Shown here in pieces: positions 1-7,014 of a stretch of 11,132 bases of DNA. The stretch covers positions 1 through 11,132 of the forward strand of contig DATKYV010000361.1 of NCBI GenBank assembly GCA_035528275.1, in the 5' to 3' direction. Source of the stretch: DATKYV01 sp035528275 (lineage in GTDB: Bacteria; Acidobacteriota; Terriglobia; UBA7540). The stretch's first letter is position 1. Each line of letters opens with the position of its first letter. The notes beneath the pieces were generated by a model. That model saw only the letters and a program-made list of their open reading frames with translations. It was not told the DNA's origin and did no database searches. The position numbers were made by a program, and so were the translations under genes.

Positions 1-526
1 CGGGCAGCACACCGTCGTGCTGAGCACCCACATCCTGCCGGAGGTCTCGAAGACCTGCCAGCGCGTGGTGGTCATCAACGCCGGTCGGGTGGTTGCGGTG
101 GGGACGCCCGATGAGCTCACTCACCGCCTGCAGGGATACGAGACGGTGCTGATCACCGCGGAAGCTCCCGCCGACGAGATGATCGACCGGCTGCAGCGCG
201 TGGACGGCGTGAACTGGGTCGAGCCGCGCGATTCCCGGGACGGCAGCGTCACCCTCGAGGTGCAATCGGAAAAGGGCCGGGACGTGCGCGCCGAGCTGGC
301 CCGCGCCGTGGTCGAATCGCAGTGGAAGTTGCAGGAGCTGAAGACCAGCGGGATGAGTCTCGAGGACATCTTCCTGAAACTTACCACCAAGGATCTGAGT
401 GAGGGCGCGCAGGGGGGGGCGGCGCCGGCGGAGGCGCCTTCGGGCGGCGCAGCGCCAGGGGAAGAGGAAAAGGCGGAAAAACAGCCTCCACCGGGGGACG
501 ACGGCCCGCCGGAACCGGAAAGCTGA
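1..526 (+). CDS. ABC transporter ATP-binding protein, C-terminal part (5' end outside window)
   Basis: This is the C-terminal end of an ABC ATPase that would power the permease encoded next. The reading frame is open from base 2 with no real start, so the Walker A, signature and Walker B motifs lie outside the window. The visible part opens with the switch histidine in LSTHILPEV (H-loop), followed by VVVINAGRVVAVGTPDEL, typical of the end of the nucleotide-binding domain. It continues into the accessory C-terminal domain of GldA/CcmA-like exporters, ending in the characteristic SLEDIFLKLT. The last 40 or so residues are a Gly/Ala/Pro/Glu-rich tail that looks disordered and is not part of the family core. 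An eight-G run (412-419) lies at the start of this tail. The permease start is 41 bases after the stop, so the genes are probably co-transcribed. The family is secure; the substrate is not known. Confidence 0.93.
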   Translation, partial: GQHTVVLSTHILPEVSKTCQRVVVINAGRVVAVGTPDELTHRLQGYETVLITAEAPADEMIDRLQRVDGVNWVEPRDSRDGSVTLEVQSEKGRDVRAELARAVVESQWKLQELKTSGMSLEDIFLKLTTKDLSEGAQGGAAPAEAPSGGAAPGEEEKAEKQPPPGDDGPPEPES

Positions 527-567
527 CGGCCTGCGTATAAAGACCGCGGAAGCGAGAGGAAGGATTC

Positions 568-1335
568 ATGCGAAATATTCTGGCGGTGGCGGGGAAGGAG
601 CTTCGAACCTACTTCCACTCGCCCATCGCCTATCTGGTGATGACCGTCTGGGCGGGACTGTGCGGGTTCTTTTTCTACAGTTTCATGGCCACCTACGTCA
701 TGCAGAGTTTCCGCATGGCCGCCATGGGCGCTCCGCCGATGAGCATGAATGAATTCATTATCCGCCCGATGTTCGAGGGGATTCTTACGGTGGTCCTGCT
801 GCTCCTGATTCCTCTCATTACCATGCGCCTCTATGCGGAGGAGAGAAAAACCGGCACCATCGAGCTGCTGATGACTTCACCGATGACCGACCTCGAAATC
901 ATCCTGGGAAAATTCCTGGGGGCGCTGGCGCTCTTTGCGGTTCTTTTGGCCATGGTTTTCCTCTACCTCAGTCTTCTCTTCATCTACGGGAACCCCAACT
1001 TCCGGCCTGTGCTCGCCAACGCCCTGGGATTTTTCCTCTTCGGAGGCGCGCTGCTGGCACTCGGCATGTGGATTTCCACGTTCACCCGCAACCAGATCGT
1101 CGCCGGGAGCATCGCGCTGGCGGCTTTTCTCCTGCTCTATGTCCTCGACTGGGTCACCGCCTACTCCACCGGGCGGGTGAGCGAGGTGATCTCCTACATG
1201 TCGTTGACCAAGCACTTCGAAAGTTTTTCGAAAGGTGTTGTGGATTTGAGCGACCTTGTCTACTACCTGTCGGTGATCGTTTTGGGAATCTTCCTGACCT
1301 CGCGCTCGGTTGAGGCCTTGAAGGGGAGGCCGTAA
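568..1335 (+). CDS. ABC-2 type permease, GldF-like
   Basis: A 255-residue integral membrane protein, the membrane half of the transporter whose ATPase lies just upstream. Six hydrophobic segments can be read at about residues 20-40, 71-90, 115-140, 150-171, 177-196 and 229-245. Between segments 2 and 3 is the ABC-2 hallmark EERKTGTIELLMTSP (91-105), the cytoplasmic region that typically contacts the ATPase. The length fits single-domain ABC-2 permeases of the GldF type. The ATG at 568 is supported by a strong purine-rich ribosome site (AGAGGAAGGA, 555-564). The next gene starts two bases after the TAA stop, and its ribosome site (AAGGGGAGG, 1321-1329) lies inside this gene's last codons, which implies coupled translation. 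In Bacteroidota GldF belongs to the gliding/type IX machinery. Outside that phylum the role of this family is unclear, so no gliding function is claimed. Confidence 0.93.
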   Translation: MRNILAVAGKELRTYFHSPIAYLVMTVWAGLCGFFFYSFMATYVMQSFRMAAMGAPPMSMNEFIIRPMFEGILTVVLLLLIPLITMRLYAEERKTGTIELLMTSPMTDLEIILGKFLGALALFAVLLAMVFLYLSLLFIYGNPNFRPVLANALGFFLFGGALLALGMWISTFTRNQIVAGSIALAAFLLLYVLDWVTAYSTGRVSEVISYMSLTKHFESFSKGVVDLSDLVYYLSVIVLGIFLTSRSVEALKGRP

Positions 1336-1337
1336 CC

Positions 1338-2714
1338 ATGGCGTTGAAGAATCCTCTCGCGGGGCGGGGAGGCCGGAAGGTCTTGGAGGGCGCGAACCTT
1401 CTCGTTTACACGGCGGTGGGTGTGGCCATCGTAGTCCTGGCCAACTGGTTCGTGAGCCGTCACAACCACCGCTGGGACCTGACCCCGAACAAGAAGTACA
1501 GTCTTTCCCCGCAGACCACGAAGGTCCTGAAGGAGCTTGACCGCGACATCGCCATCTACGCCTTCGACCGCCAGCGCCGCTTCGGGGAGCTGCGCGACGT
1601 GCTGGATAACTTTTCCAGCGTCAATAACCGGGTTACGGTTCAGTACGTCGATCCGGACCGCCAGCCGACCCTGGCCAAGGAATTTGCGGTGCGAAGCTAT
1701 GGGACGATCGTCGTGGCCTCGGGCGACCGCCATTTCGAGGCCCAGGGTCAGACCGAAGAGGGTGTGGCCAACGCGCTCATCCGGCTGCTCAAGGGGCAGA
1801 AGTCGGTTTACTTCGTGCAGGGGCACGGTGAGCGGGATATCGAGAGCTCGGAACGGGGAGGCTACGAAAAGATCCAGAAGGAGATCCAGAACGAGAATTA
1901 CGTTGTCAAGACTCTGGTGCTGCTGCAGACGTCGAAGATTCCCGAGGACTGCGCGCTGCTCGTCATTGCCGGGCCGAGGAATGACTACCTGCCGCCGGAG
2001 ACGGAAACCATCCGGAAATACGTGGCGGGTGGCGGCCGGGCGCTCTTCCTGCTTGACCCGGGCGTGCCCTTGCCCGACCTGGCCGGCCTGCTGGCCGAGT
2101 GGAAGGTGAAGGTCCGCAACGACCTGGTGATTGATCAGAACGAGATCGCCCAGCTCTTCGGCGCCAGCCCCAGCATGCCGCTGATTATGAAGTACGGCTC
2201 GAGCCCCATCGTTGAGCCGCTGGCGCGGAGCGCGACGCTGTTTCCGTTGACCCGCTCGTTTGAGATCGAAACCGAATCCAAGGCGGGCGTGACCGCCGAG
2301 TCGCTCTGCGAGACGTCGCCGGACAGCTTCGGCGTAACGGACTACAATCCCAGTATGCGTGAGGTGAGCTACCGCCCCGGGAAGGACGTGAAGGGGCCGC
2401 TCACCGTTGCCGTCTCGGGCACGACGGCGGGCGAAGGGGAGAAAAAAGCCGAAGGCCGCTTCGTGGTCCTGGGGACCTCGGCGCTCGCCGCCAACAATTA
2501 CCTCTCCTTCCAGAGTAACCGCGACTTTTTCATGAACGCGGTCAATTGGCTGTCCGCCGACGAAAATCTGATCTCCATCCGGCCCAAACCTCCCGAGTCC
2601 CAACAATTGAATTTGAATCCTCAGCAGATGAGGCGAATCCTTTACGCGGGCGTTCTGGGCTTGCCCCTCCTGATCATCGCGGCGGGCACCACAGTGTGGT
2701 GGCGCCGCCGATGA
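1338..2714 (+). CDS. GldG-family ABC transporter auxiliary protein
   Basis: A 458-residue membrane-anchored extracytoplasmic protein of the GldG / ABC_transp_aux (PF09822) type. It has one N-terminal membrane segment (about 20-39), then the family hallmark RWDLTPNKKYSLSPQT (45-60). A large soluble domain follows, with GHGERD (162-167) and GGGRALFLLDPG (231-242). Near the end is VLGTSALAANNYLSF (377-391), with a DFFMNAVNWL block (397-406). A second membrane segment (about 434-454) is followed by a short Trp/Arg tail. The soluble domain has the fold family seen in GATase-like and IFT52/GldG proteins, thought to bind a ligand or partner rather than to catalyse. It sits between the permease and a DUF4340 gene, the usual order of this cassette, and its stop overlaps the next start by four bases (ATGA, 2711-2714). 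Family assignment is secure; the transported or sensed substrate is unknown. Confidence 0.93.
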   Translation: MALKNPLAGRGGRKVLEGANLLVYTAVGVAIVVLANWFVSRHNHRWDLTPNKKYSLSPQTTKVLKELDRDIAIYAFDRQRRFGELRDVLDNFSSVNNRVTVQYVDPDRQPTLAKEFAVRSYGTIVVASGDRHFEAQGQTEEGVANALIRLLKGQKSVYFVQGHGERDIESSERGGYEKIQKEIQNENYVVKTLVLLQTSKIPEDCALLVIAGPRNDYLPPETETIRKYVAGGGRALFLLDPGVPLPDLAGLLAEWKVKVRNDLVIDQNEIAQLFGASPSMPLIMKYGSSPIVEPLARSATLFPLTRSFEIETESKAGVTAESLCETSPDSFGVTDYNPSMREVSYRPGKDVKGPLTVAVSGTTAGEGEKKAEGRFVVLGTSALAANNYLSFQSNRDFFMNAVNWLSADENLISIRPKPPESQQLNLNPQQMRRILYAGVLGLPLLIIAAGTTVWWRRR

Positions 2715-4048
2715 AGAAGAAATACCTCAATACCCTGATCGCTCTCGCGCTGCTCGCTGGGCTCTGGGGCGCGATGACCTATTGGGACAAGCGCAAGAGC
2801 GCCGAACCCGACAAGACGGAAAAGCAGGAAAAGCTGCTGACGGTCGATAAAAACCACGTGCAATCCATCAGCGTCAAGCCGCGGGATGGAGAGAATGTGA
2901 CCTGCCGCCGCCAAGGCGGCAAATGGGCCATCGTCGAACCCAGGAAGACTGCCGCCGACCAGAGCGCCGTGGATTCGCTGCTCAGCACGCTCACCGATGC
3001 CACCATCGACCAGACCGTGGAGCCGCCTCCGAAGAACCTCGGCGATTTCGGCCTCGATCGGCCCGCCCTCTCGGTGGAGATTTCAACCGACGCCAAGCCG
3101 GAGAAGGCGACCGTCTTGCTCGGCGACGACACACCGACCAGCGGCGGAGTTTACGCCCAGGTGGCCGGAAACCCGCGCGTCGTCATCCTGCCGCGTTTCA
3201 CCAGGACCTCGCTCGACAAGAAAGCTTTCGACCTGCGCGACAAACGCGTGATGACCCTGGACCCCGACCAGTTGACGCGTCTCGAGGCGGAATCGAAGGA
3301 CTCGCGCTGGACGCTGGTTAAGAATCCCGAGGGAACGTGGAACCTTGATCTGCCGCCGCTGGCTCGGGTCGATCGCTTCACCGTGGAAGGTCTGGTAAAC
3401 CGTTTCAAGTCGGCTGCGATGCAGAGCATTGTCGCGGAGCAGAAGGAGAACGCCGCGAAGTACGGATTCGGCGCGCCGGAGCTGCGGATTCGGGCGAGCG
3501 GGCCGGGCGGCGAGCAGACGCTGGTCCTGGGGAAGAAGGACGACGGCTACTACTTCGCCATGAATTCCGCGCTCGACCCGGTCTTCACGCTCGACGCCGG
3601 CTTCCTCACCCAATTCCAGAAAAAGCCGGACGACCTGCGCGACAAGGACTTGTTCTCGTTCTCGACTTTTGAGGTGAAGCGCCTGGAGGTGGAGGCGCCC
3701 TCCGGCTCGCGGGTTTTCGAGAAGAAAGTGGAAAACAAAGCGACCAAGTGGAAGCAGCGCGCGCCCGCCGCCAAGGACCTTTCCACCGACAAGGTGGAAA
3801 CACTTCTCAATGATCTGCGCGACTTGCGCGCCGAATCGTTTCCGCGCGGAACGGACCTCGCTTCCTTCGGCCTGGCGAAACCCGCCTACCGCTTCAAGGT
3901 CCAGTTCGGCGACAAGAACGAGGAGCAGACCGTGGAAGCCTCGAAGGTCGGCGAGCACGTCTACGCGCGGCGCTCCACCGACGCGGTGGCCAGCGAGGTC
4001 AAGAGCAACGCCCTCGACGACATCGAAAAGGCGCTCAAAGAGCTCTGA
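2711..4048 (+). CDS. DUF4340 membrane-anchored protein with three repeated modules
   Basis: The ATG at 2711 is preferred to upstream in-frame starts because it overlaps the preceding stop (ATGA) and immediately precedes a membrane anchor (residues 6-24). That gives 445 residues. DUF4340 (PF14238) proteins accompany GldG-like ABC systems; their biochemical role is not established. After the anchor the protein is soluble and presumably extracytoplasmic. Three similar modules can be aligned by eye. Each starts with a Trp-containing strand (GGKWAIVEP at 69, SRWTLVKNP at 198, TKWKQRAP at 345). A helix with LL or LV pairs follows, then an aromatic-Gly motif with Pro: FGLDRPALSVEI (113), YGFGAPELRIRA (251), FGLAKPAYRFKV (386). 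Modules 1 and 2 also share LG..., a Tyr/Phe-Ala strand and an LRDK motif (FDLRDKRV 173, DDLRDKDLF 307). It is the last gene of the ABC cassette; the next gene is 156 bases away. Confidence 0.9.
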   Translation: MKKKYLNTLIALALLAGLWGAMTYWDKRKSAEPDKTEKQEKLLTVDKNHVQSISVKPRDGENVTCRRQGGKWAIVEPRKTAADQSAVDSLLSTLTDATIDQTVEPPPKNLGDFGLDRPALSVEISTDAKPEKATVLLGDDTPTSGGVYAQVAGNPRVVILPRFTRTSLDKKAFDLRDKRVMTLDPDQLTRLEAESKDSRWTLVKNPEGTWNLDLPPLARVDRFTVEGLVNRFKSAAMQSIVAEQKENAAKYGFGAPELRIRASGPGGEQTLVLGKKDDGYYFAMNSALDPVFTLDAGFLTQFQKKPDDLRDKDLFSFSTFEVKRLEVEAPSGSRVFEKKVENKATKWKQRAPAAKDLSTDKVETLLNDLRDLRAESFPRGTDLASFGLAKPAYRFKVQFGDKNEEQTVEASKVGEHVYARRSTDAVASEVKSNALDDIEKALKEL

Positions 4049-4170
4049 TGGAATCGGCCTAGCGAGCATGAGGCATTCCCCCGCGCTTTGACGCTGGCTG
4101 TTTGGCTGCAATGCCACAGCAGACTTGCAGGAAGCGGTTGCACAACGCAGACGTCTCGCGGTGGGTTCGA

Positions 4171-4193
4171 CTGACAACTGACTACTGACAACT
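4171..4193 (+). repeat. Short heptamer tandem repeat upstream of the dehydratase gene
   Basis: Three consecutive 7-base units read CTGACAA, CTGACTA, CTGACAA, followed by a partial CT. The block ends 11 bases before the dehydratase start codon, where a ribosome site would be expected, and no clear Shine-Dalgarno sequence is present there. The rest of the 4049-4204 gap holds no gene and no convincing terminator or promoter that I can see. Confidence 0.6.
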
Positions 4194-4204
4194 ATTGGTT
4201 CACC

Positions 4205-5470
4205 ATGCGCATCACGAAGATCGAAACCGCGGTTATCGAGGCCAACTACGATTGGACCATCGTCAAGGTCTCGACCGATAAGGGCATCGTCGGCTGGGGC
4301 GAGGCGTTCTTTGCTCCCGGACTCACCGCCACGCTGCGCGAGTTCAACGAATTCCTTCCCGGTGAGGACCCTCGCGACGTGGACCGCCTGGCGCGCTTGA
4401 TGCGCACCGCTTTCGGGGCTACGGGCACGGCGGGCATGGGCTATCACGCCATCAGCGCCGTCGAGACGGCGCTCTGGGACATCGTCGGCAAGGCCACGGG
4501 CCTGCCCGTTTATCAGTTCCTGGGCGGGAAGTATCGCGACCGAGTGCGTATTTACGCCGACTGCCACGCGGGCGAAGGACTGGCCAGCCTGTCGCCGGTG
4601 CTCCTGCCGCGAACGCCATCCTGGATGCGAAAGGGCAAGAAGAGCAAGACACGCAAGACGGAGCTGAGCACCAAGTATCACGGCGGACAGAAGTCCGAAG
4701 CGCGCGAAATCCGCGCCCGGGCCTACGCGCGCCGCGCCGTCGAGATGAAGCGCCAGGGTTTCACGGCACTGAAGTTCGACGTGGATGTTCCCACTGAGTA
4801 TTCACTCGATGACTTCAATCGTACTCTGACCCGCCGGGAAATCGAGCTCATGGTGGGTTTGGTCGCCGCCCTGCGCAAAGCGGTGGGAGGGGACGTGGAC
4901 CTGGCAATTGACTGCCACTGGAACTACGGCGTGAACGACGCCATCAAGCTGGCGCGCGCCTGCGAACCCTACGACCTGCTGTGGCTCGAAGACCCTATAC
5001 CGCCGGAGAACAACGACGCGCTGGCGCGCGTCACCGCAGCGACTTCCACACCCATCGCCACGGGCGAGAACCATTACCAGCGGCACCACTTCCGCGAGCT
5101 TCTGGAGCGGGAAGCCGTCGACGTCCTGGCGCCGGATTTCCAGAAGGTCGGCGGCTTGCTCGAGGGCCGTCGCATCGCCGACATGGCCGAAGTGCATTAC
5201 ATCGCCGTGGCGCCCCACAACATTTCCAGCCCCATCGGGACGATGGCGGCCGCGCACCTCTGCGCGGCCATCCCGAACTTCCTCGCCCTGGAATGGCACG
5301 CGGCCTCGGTGCCGTTCTTCGATGATCTCGTCCAAGGCCGACGCGAGCCGCTGATCCAGAAAGGCTACATCCGGGTTCCGGAGAGGCCGGGGCTGGGCAT
5401 CGAGTTGGACGAAAGCGTCGCCTACAAATACCGCAAGCCCGGCGAAGCGTTCTTTGGACTTCCGGGGTAG
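4205..5470 (+). CDS. Enolase-superfamily acid-sugar dehydratase (mandelate racemase / galactonate dehydratase group)
   Basis: A 421-residue cytoplasmic enzyme expected to remove water from a sugar acid, producing a 2-keto-3-deoxy sugar acid by Mg-assisted proton abstraction. The N-terminal capping domain has the typical TDKGIVGWGEAFF (25-37) and AVETALWDIVGKATGLPVYQFLGG (85-108). In the barrel the metal ligands appear to be D236 (in IDCHWN), E262 (WLEDP) and E288 (TGENH). H238 is a D-x-H base, and D311 with H338 (APHN) forms the His/Asp dyad; E363 lies in LEWHA. From memory of E. coli D-galactonate dehydratase (D183, H185, E209, E235, D258, H285, E310), the spacing is identical throughout, which supports a dehydratase of that type. 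The exact substrate cannot be read from sequence. Residues about 126-165 form an unusual Lys/Arg-rich insertion. The gene appears to stand alone between the ABC cassette and the amidohydrolases, and I see no kinase or aldolase partner. Confidence 0.92.
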   Translation: MRITKIETAVIEANYDWTIVKVSTDKGIVGWGEAFFAPGLTATLREFNEFLPGEDPRDVDRLARLMRTAFGATGTAGMGYHAISAVETALWDIVGKATGLPVYQFLGGKYRDRVRIYADCHAGEGLASLSPVLLPRTPSWMRKGKKSKTRKTELSTKYHGGQKSEAREIRARAYARRAVEMKRQGFTALKFDVDVPTEYSLDDFNRTLTRREIELMVGLVAALRKAVGGDVDLAIDCHWNYGVNDAIKLARACEPYDLLWLEDPIPPENNDALARVTAATSTPIATGENHYQRHHFRELLEREAVDVLAPDFQKVGGLLEGRRIADMAEVHYIAVAPHNISSPIGTMAAAHLCAAIPNFLALEWHAASVPFFDDLVQGRREPLIQKGYIRVPERPGLGIELDESVAYKYRKPGEAFFGLPG

Positions 5471-5616
5471 CGACTGAGTGAGGCGGTGGACTTTCCTGCC
5501 CGCTCTCTGCGCAGAGCGCATGGGCGCAAGGCGCGATCTTCCCTCAGGCTACTGGCGCCCGGGACCGGGTGCGGCACCATCAGCGAACGCCTCGCCGCCT
5601 GATTCGGAAAGATTCG
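5471..5616. other. Short intergenic stretch, dehydratase to amidohydrolase
   Basis: No gene is seen here. A 12-base perfect palindrome, CTCTGCGCAGAG (5505-5516), is present. It is GC-rich and has no T-run, so it is not a convincing terminator. Upstream in-frame GTG codons would extend the next gene into this region, but they would bury its signal peptide. Confidence 0.5.
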
Positions 5617-5625
5617 AAGAGGTGG
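5617..5625 (+). promoter_or_regulatory. Ribosome binding site that decides the amidohydrolase start
   Basis: The purine-rich AAGAGGTGG ends three bases before the ATG at 5629, with its GAGG core seven bases upstream. It supports this ATG over the in-frame GTG at 5569, which would add 20 basic residues in front of a signal peptide. Confidence 0.7.
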
Positions 5626-5628
5626 ATC

Positions 5629-6945
5629 ATGACCCGAGCTTCAAGTCTCCGCCTGCAAATTCTTCTCGCCGTCATCTGCTGTTTCATGGTGTCCCGCGCG
5701 GTGCTGGCGGCCGATGAAAGCCGGCCCATCGCCATCCGGGGCGCAACGATTCTCACCATGACGAATGGGACCATCGAAAACGGGACGGTCATCCTTCGCG
5801 ACGGCAAGATTGAGAATGTGGGCAAGGACATCGCCGTGCCCGCGGATGCCGAGGTGATCGATGCGCGGGGCAAATTCGTAACGCCCGGACTGGTTGATCC
5901 TCATTCGCATATCGGCGTTTACTCCGTGCCAGAGGTGACGGCGCACGATGACGGGAACGAGATGACCGATCCCGTGACCGCCCAGGTGCGGTCCGAGGAC
6001 GCCATCAACACCGACGACCCGGAAATCGCCCGCGGCGTTTCAGGAGGCGTCACCACGGTCCAAATCCTTCCGGGAAGCGGCAACAACGTCGGCGGCTGGG
6101 CGACGATCGTCAAGCTGAACGGCGCGCAGACGGTGGAGGAAATGAAATTTCCCAACGCGCCGCCGAGCATGAAGTGGGCGTGGGGCGAAAACCAGAAGAG
6201 CGTCTATCGAGCCAAAGACAAAGCTCCCACAACGCTGATGGGTGAAGCCGCCATCGTCCGCCAGAAGCTCTACGACGCGCGAAACTACACGGCGAAGTGG
6301 AAGGCGTGGGAGGAGGGCGACAAGAAAGAAGCGCCGCCAGAACGCGACCTGCAGCTCGAATCACTCGCCCAGGTGCTTGACGGGAAGGTCCGCGTCAACG
6401 CCCACTCCTACCAGGTGAACCATTTCGAGGCGCTCTTCCGCATCTCCGACGAATTCGGATTTCAGATCGCCTCGCTCCACCACGCGCTCGATGCCTACAT
6501 GATCGCCCCGGAAATCGCCCGGCGGAAAATCGGCGTGGTCACCTTCGCCGACCTTTGGGGTTACAAAGTCGAGGCGTGGGACGCTATTCCGCAAAACGCC
6601 TACATCCTCTGGAAGCAGGGCGTGACGGTGGCGTTCCACACGGACAATCCGGTGATCGGCCAGCGGTACTACATCGCCCAGGCAGCGTTCGCCGTGCATT
6701 ACGGCCTGCCGGACGACGTGGCCCTCCAGGCGGTGACCATCAATCCCGCCAGGATTCTCGGCATCGATCGCTGGGTGGGCAGCATCGAGCCGGGCAAGCA
6801 TGCCGACGTGGTCATCTGGGACGGCTACCCGATCGAACTGCGCTCCAGGGCCGAAAAGGTTTTCATCGATGGCCAGCTGGTCTATACGCTCGACGACGGA
6901 TTTCTGCCGTGGAAGGGCCGGCCGGTGGGGCAGTTCACTCGATGA
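5629..6945 (+). CDS. Secreted metal-dependent amidohydrolase (imidazolonepropionase-like), intact active site
   Basis: A 438-residue amidohydrolase-superfamily protein, expected to hydrolyse C-N bonds of small amides, cyclic compounds or peptides in the periplasm. The ATG at 5629 has a good ribosome site and gives a clear signal peptide: basic start, hydrophobic core LQILLAVICCF, likely cut near AVLA (24-27). The N-terminal composite beta domain (IRGATILTM, VIDARGKFVTPGLVD) leads to the metal motif H92-x-H94 in DPHSHIG. Further probable ligands are H259 (VNAHSY), H284 or H285 (SLHHALDAY) and D339 (FHTDNP). The C-terminal block GLPDDVALQAVTINPARILGI...VGSIEPGKHADVVIWDG is typical of imidazolonepropionase-like and related amidohydrolases. 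It lies 69 bases upstream of a clear paralogue (7015-8340), probably in one operon. The substrate is unknown; a urea-cycle or histidine pathway role is not supported by the neighbours, and secretion argues against it. Confidence 0.93.
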   Translation: MTRASSLRLQILLAVICCFMVSRAVLAADESRPIAIRGATILTMTNGTIENGTVILRDGKIENVGKDIAVPADAEVIDARGKFVTPGLVDPHSHIGVYSVPEVTAHDDGNEMTDPVTAQVRSEDAINTDDPEIARGVSGGVTTVQILPGSGNNVGGWATIVKLNGAQTVEEMKFPNAPPSMKWAWGENQKSVYRAKDKAPTTLMGEAAIVRQKLYDARNYTAKWKAWEEGDKKEAPPERDLQLESLAQVLDGKVRVNAHSYQVNHFEALFRISDEFGFQIASLHHALDAYMIAPEIARRKIGVVTFADLWGYKVEAWDAIPQNAYILWKQGVTVAFHTDNPVIGQRYYIAQAAFAVHYGLPDDVALQAVTINPARILGIDRWVGSIEPGKHADVVIWDGYPIELRSRAEKVFIDGQLVYTLDDGFLPWKGRPVGQFTR

Positions 6946-7001
6946 GTGCCGCGCGGTGCCGGTTCTTGTGAATGACGTGGAATTTGGATTTTCGGTGAAC
7001 C

Positions 7002-7006
7002 GAGGA
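7002..7006 (+). promoter_or_regulatory. Ribosome binding site of second amidohydrolase
   Basis: GAGGA lies eight bases before the ATG at 7015. It supports that start, which also begins a signal peptide. Confidence 0.6.
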
Positions 7007-7014
7007 TCTCCGCC

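Noticed and set aside
1263..2606. A 447-codon open frame on the minus strand
   Set aside because: It is antisense to the GldG-family gene, which has membrane segments and family motifs. No domain is recognisable in the antisense product.
2546..2710. Upstream extension of the DUF4340 gene by 55 codons
   Set aside because: It would overlap the GldG-family gene heavily and bury the membrane anchor; the ATGA overlap at 2711 is a better start.
568..4048. Gliding motility / type IX secretion assignment for the GldF/GldG-like cassette
   Set aside because: The family is widespread outside gliding bacteria, and no other gliding or type IX genes are in the window, so only the family names are used.
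3083..4681. A 532-codon open frame on the minus strand
   Set aside because: It runs antisense across the DUF4340 gene, the gap and the dehydratase gene, which have clear homology. Its translation has no recognisable domain and reflects GC-rich codon use.
5505..5516. Palindrome CTCTGCGCAGAG as terminator or operator
   Set aside because: It is short, GC-rich, has no T-run and no second copy nearby, so chance is likely.
4802..5521. A 239-codon open frame on the minus strand
   Set aside because: It is antisense to the catalytic barrel of the dehydratase and shows no family features.
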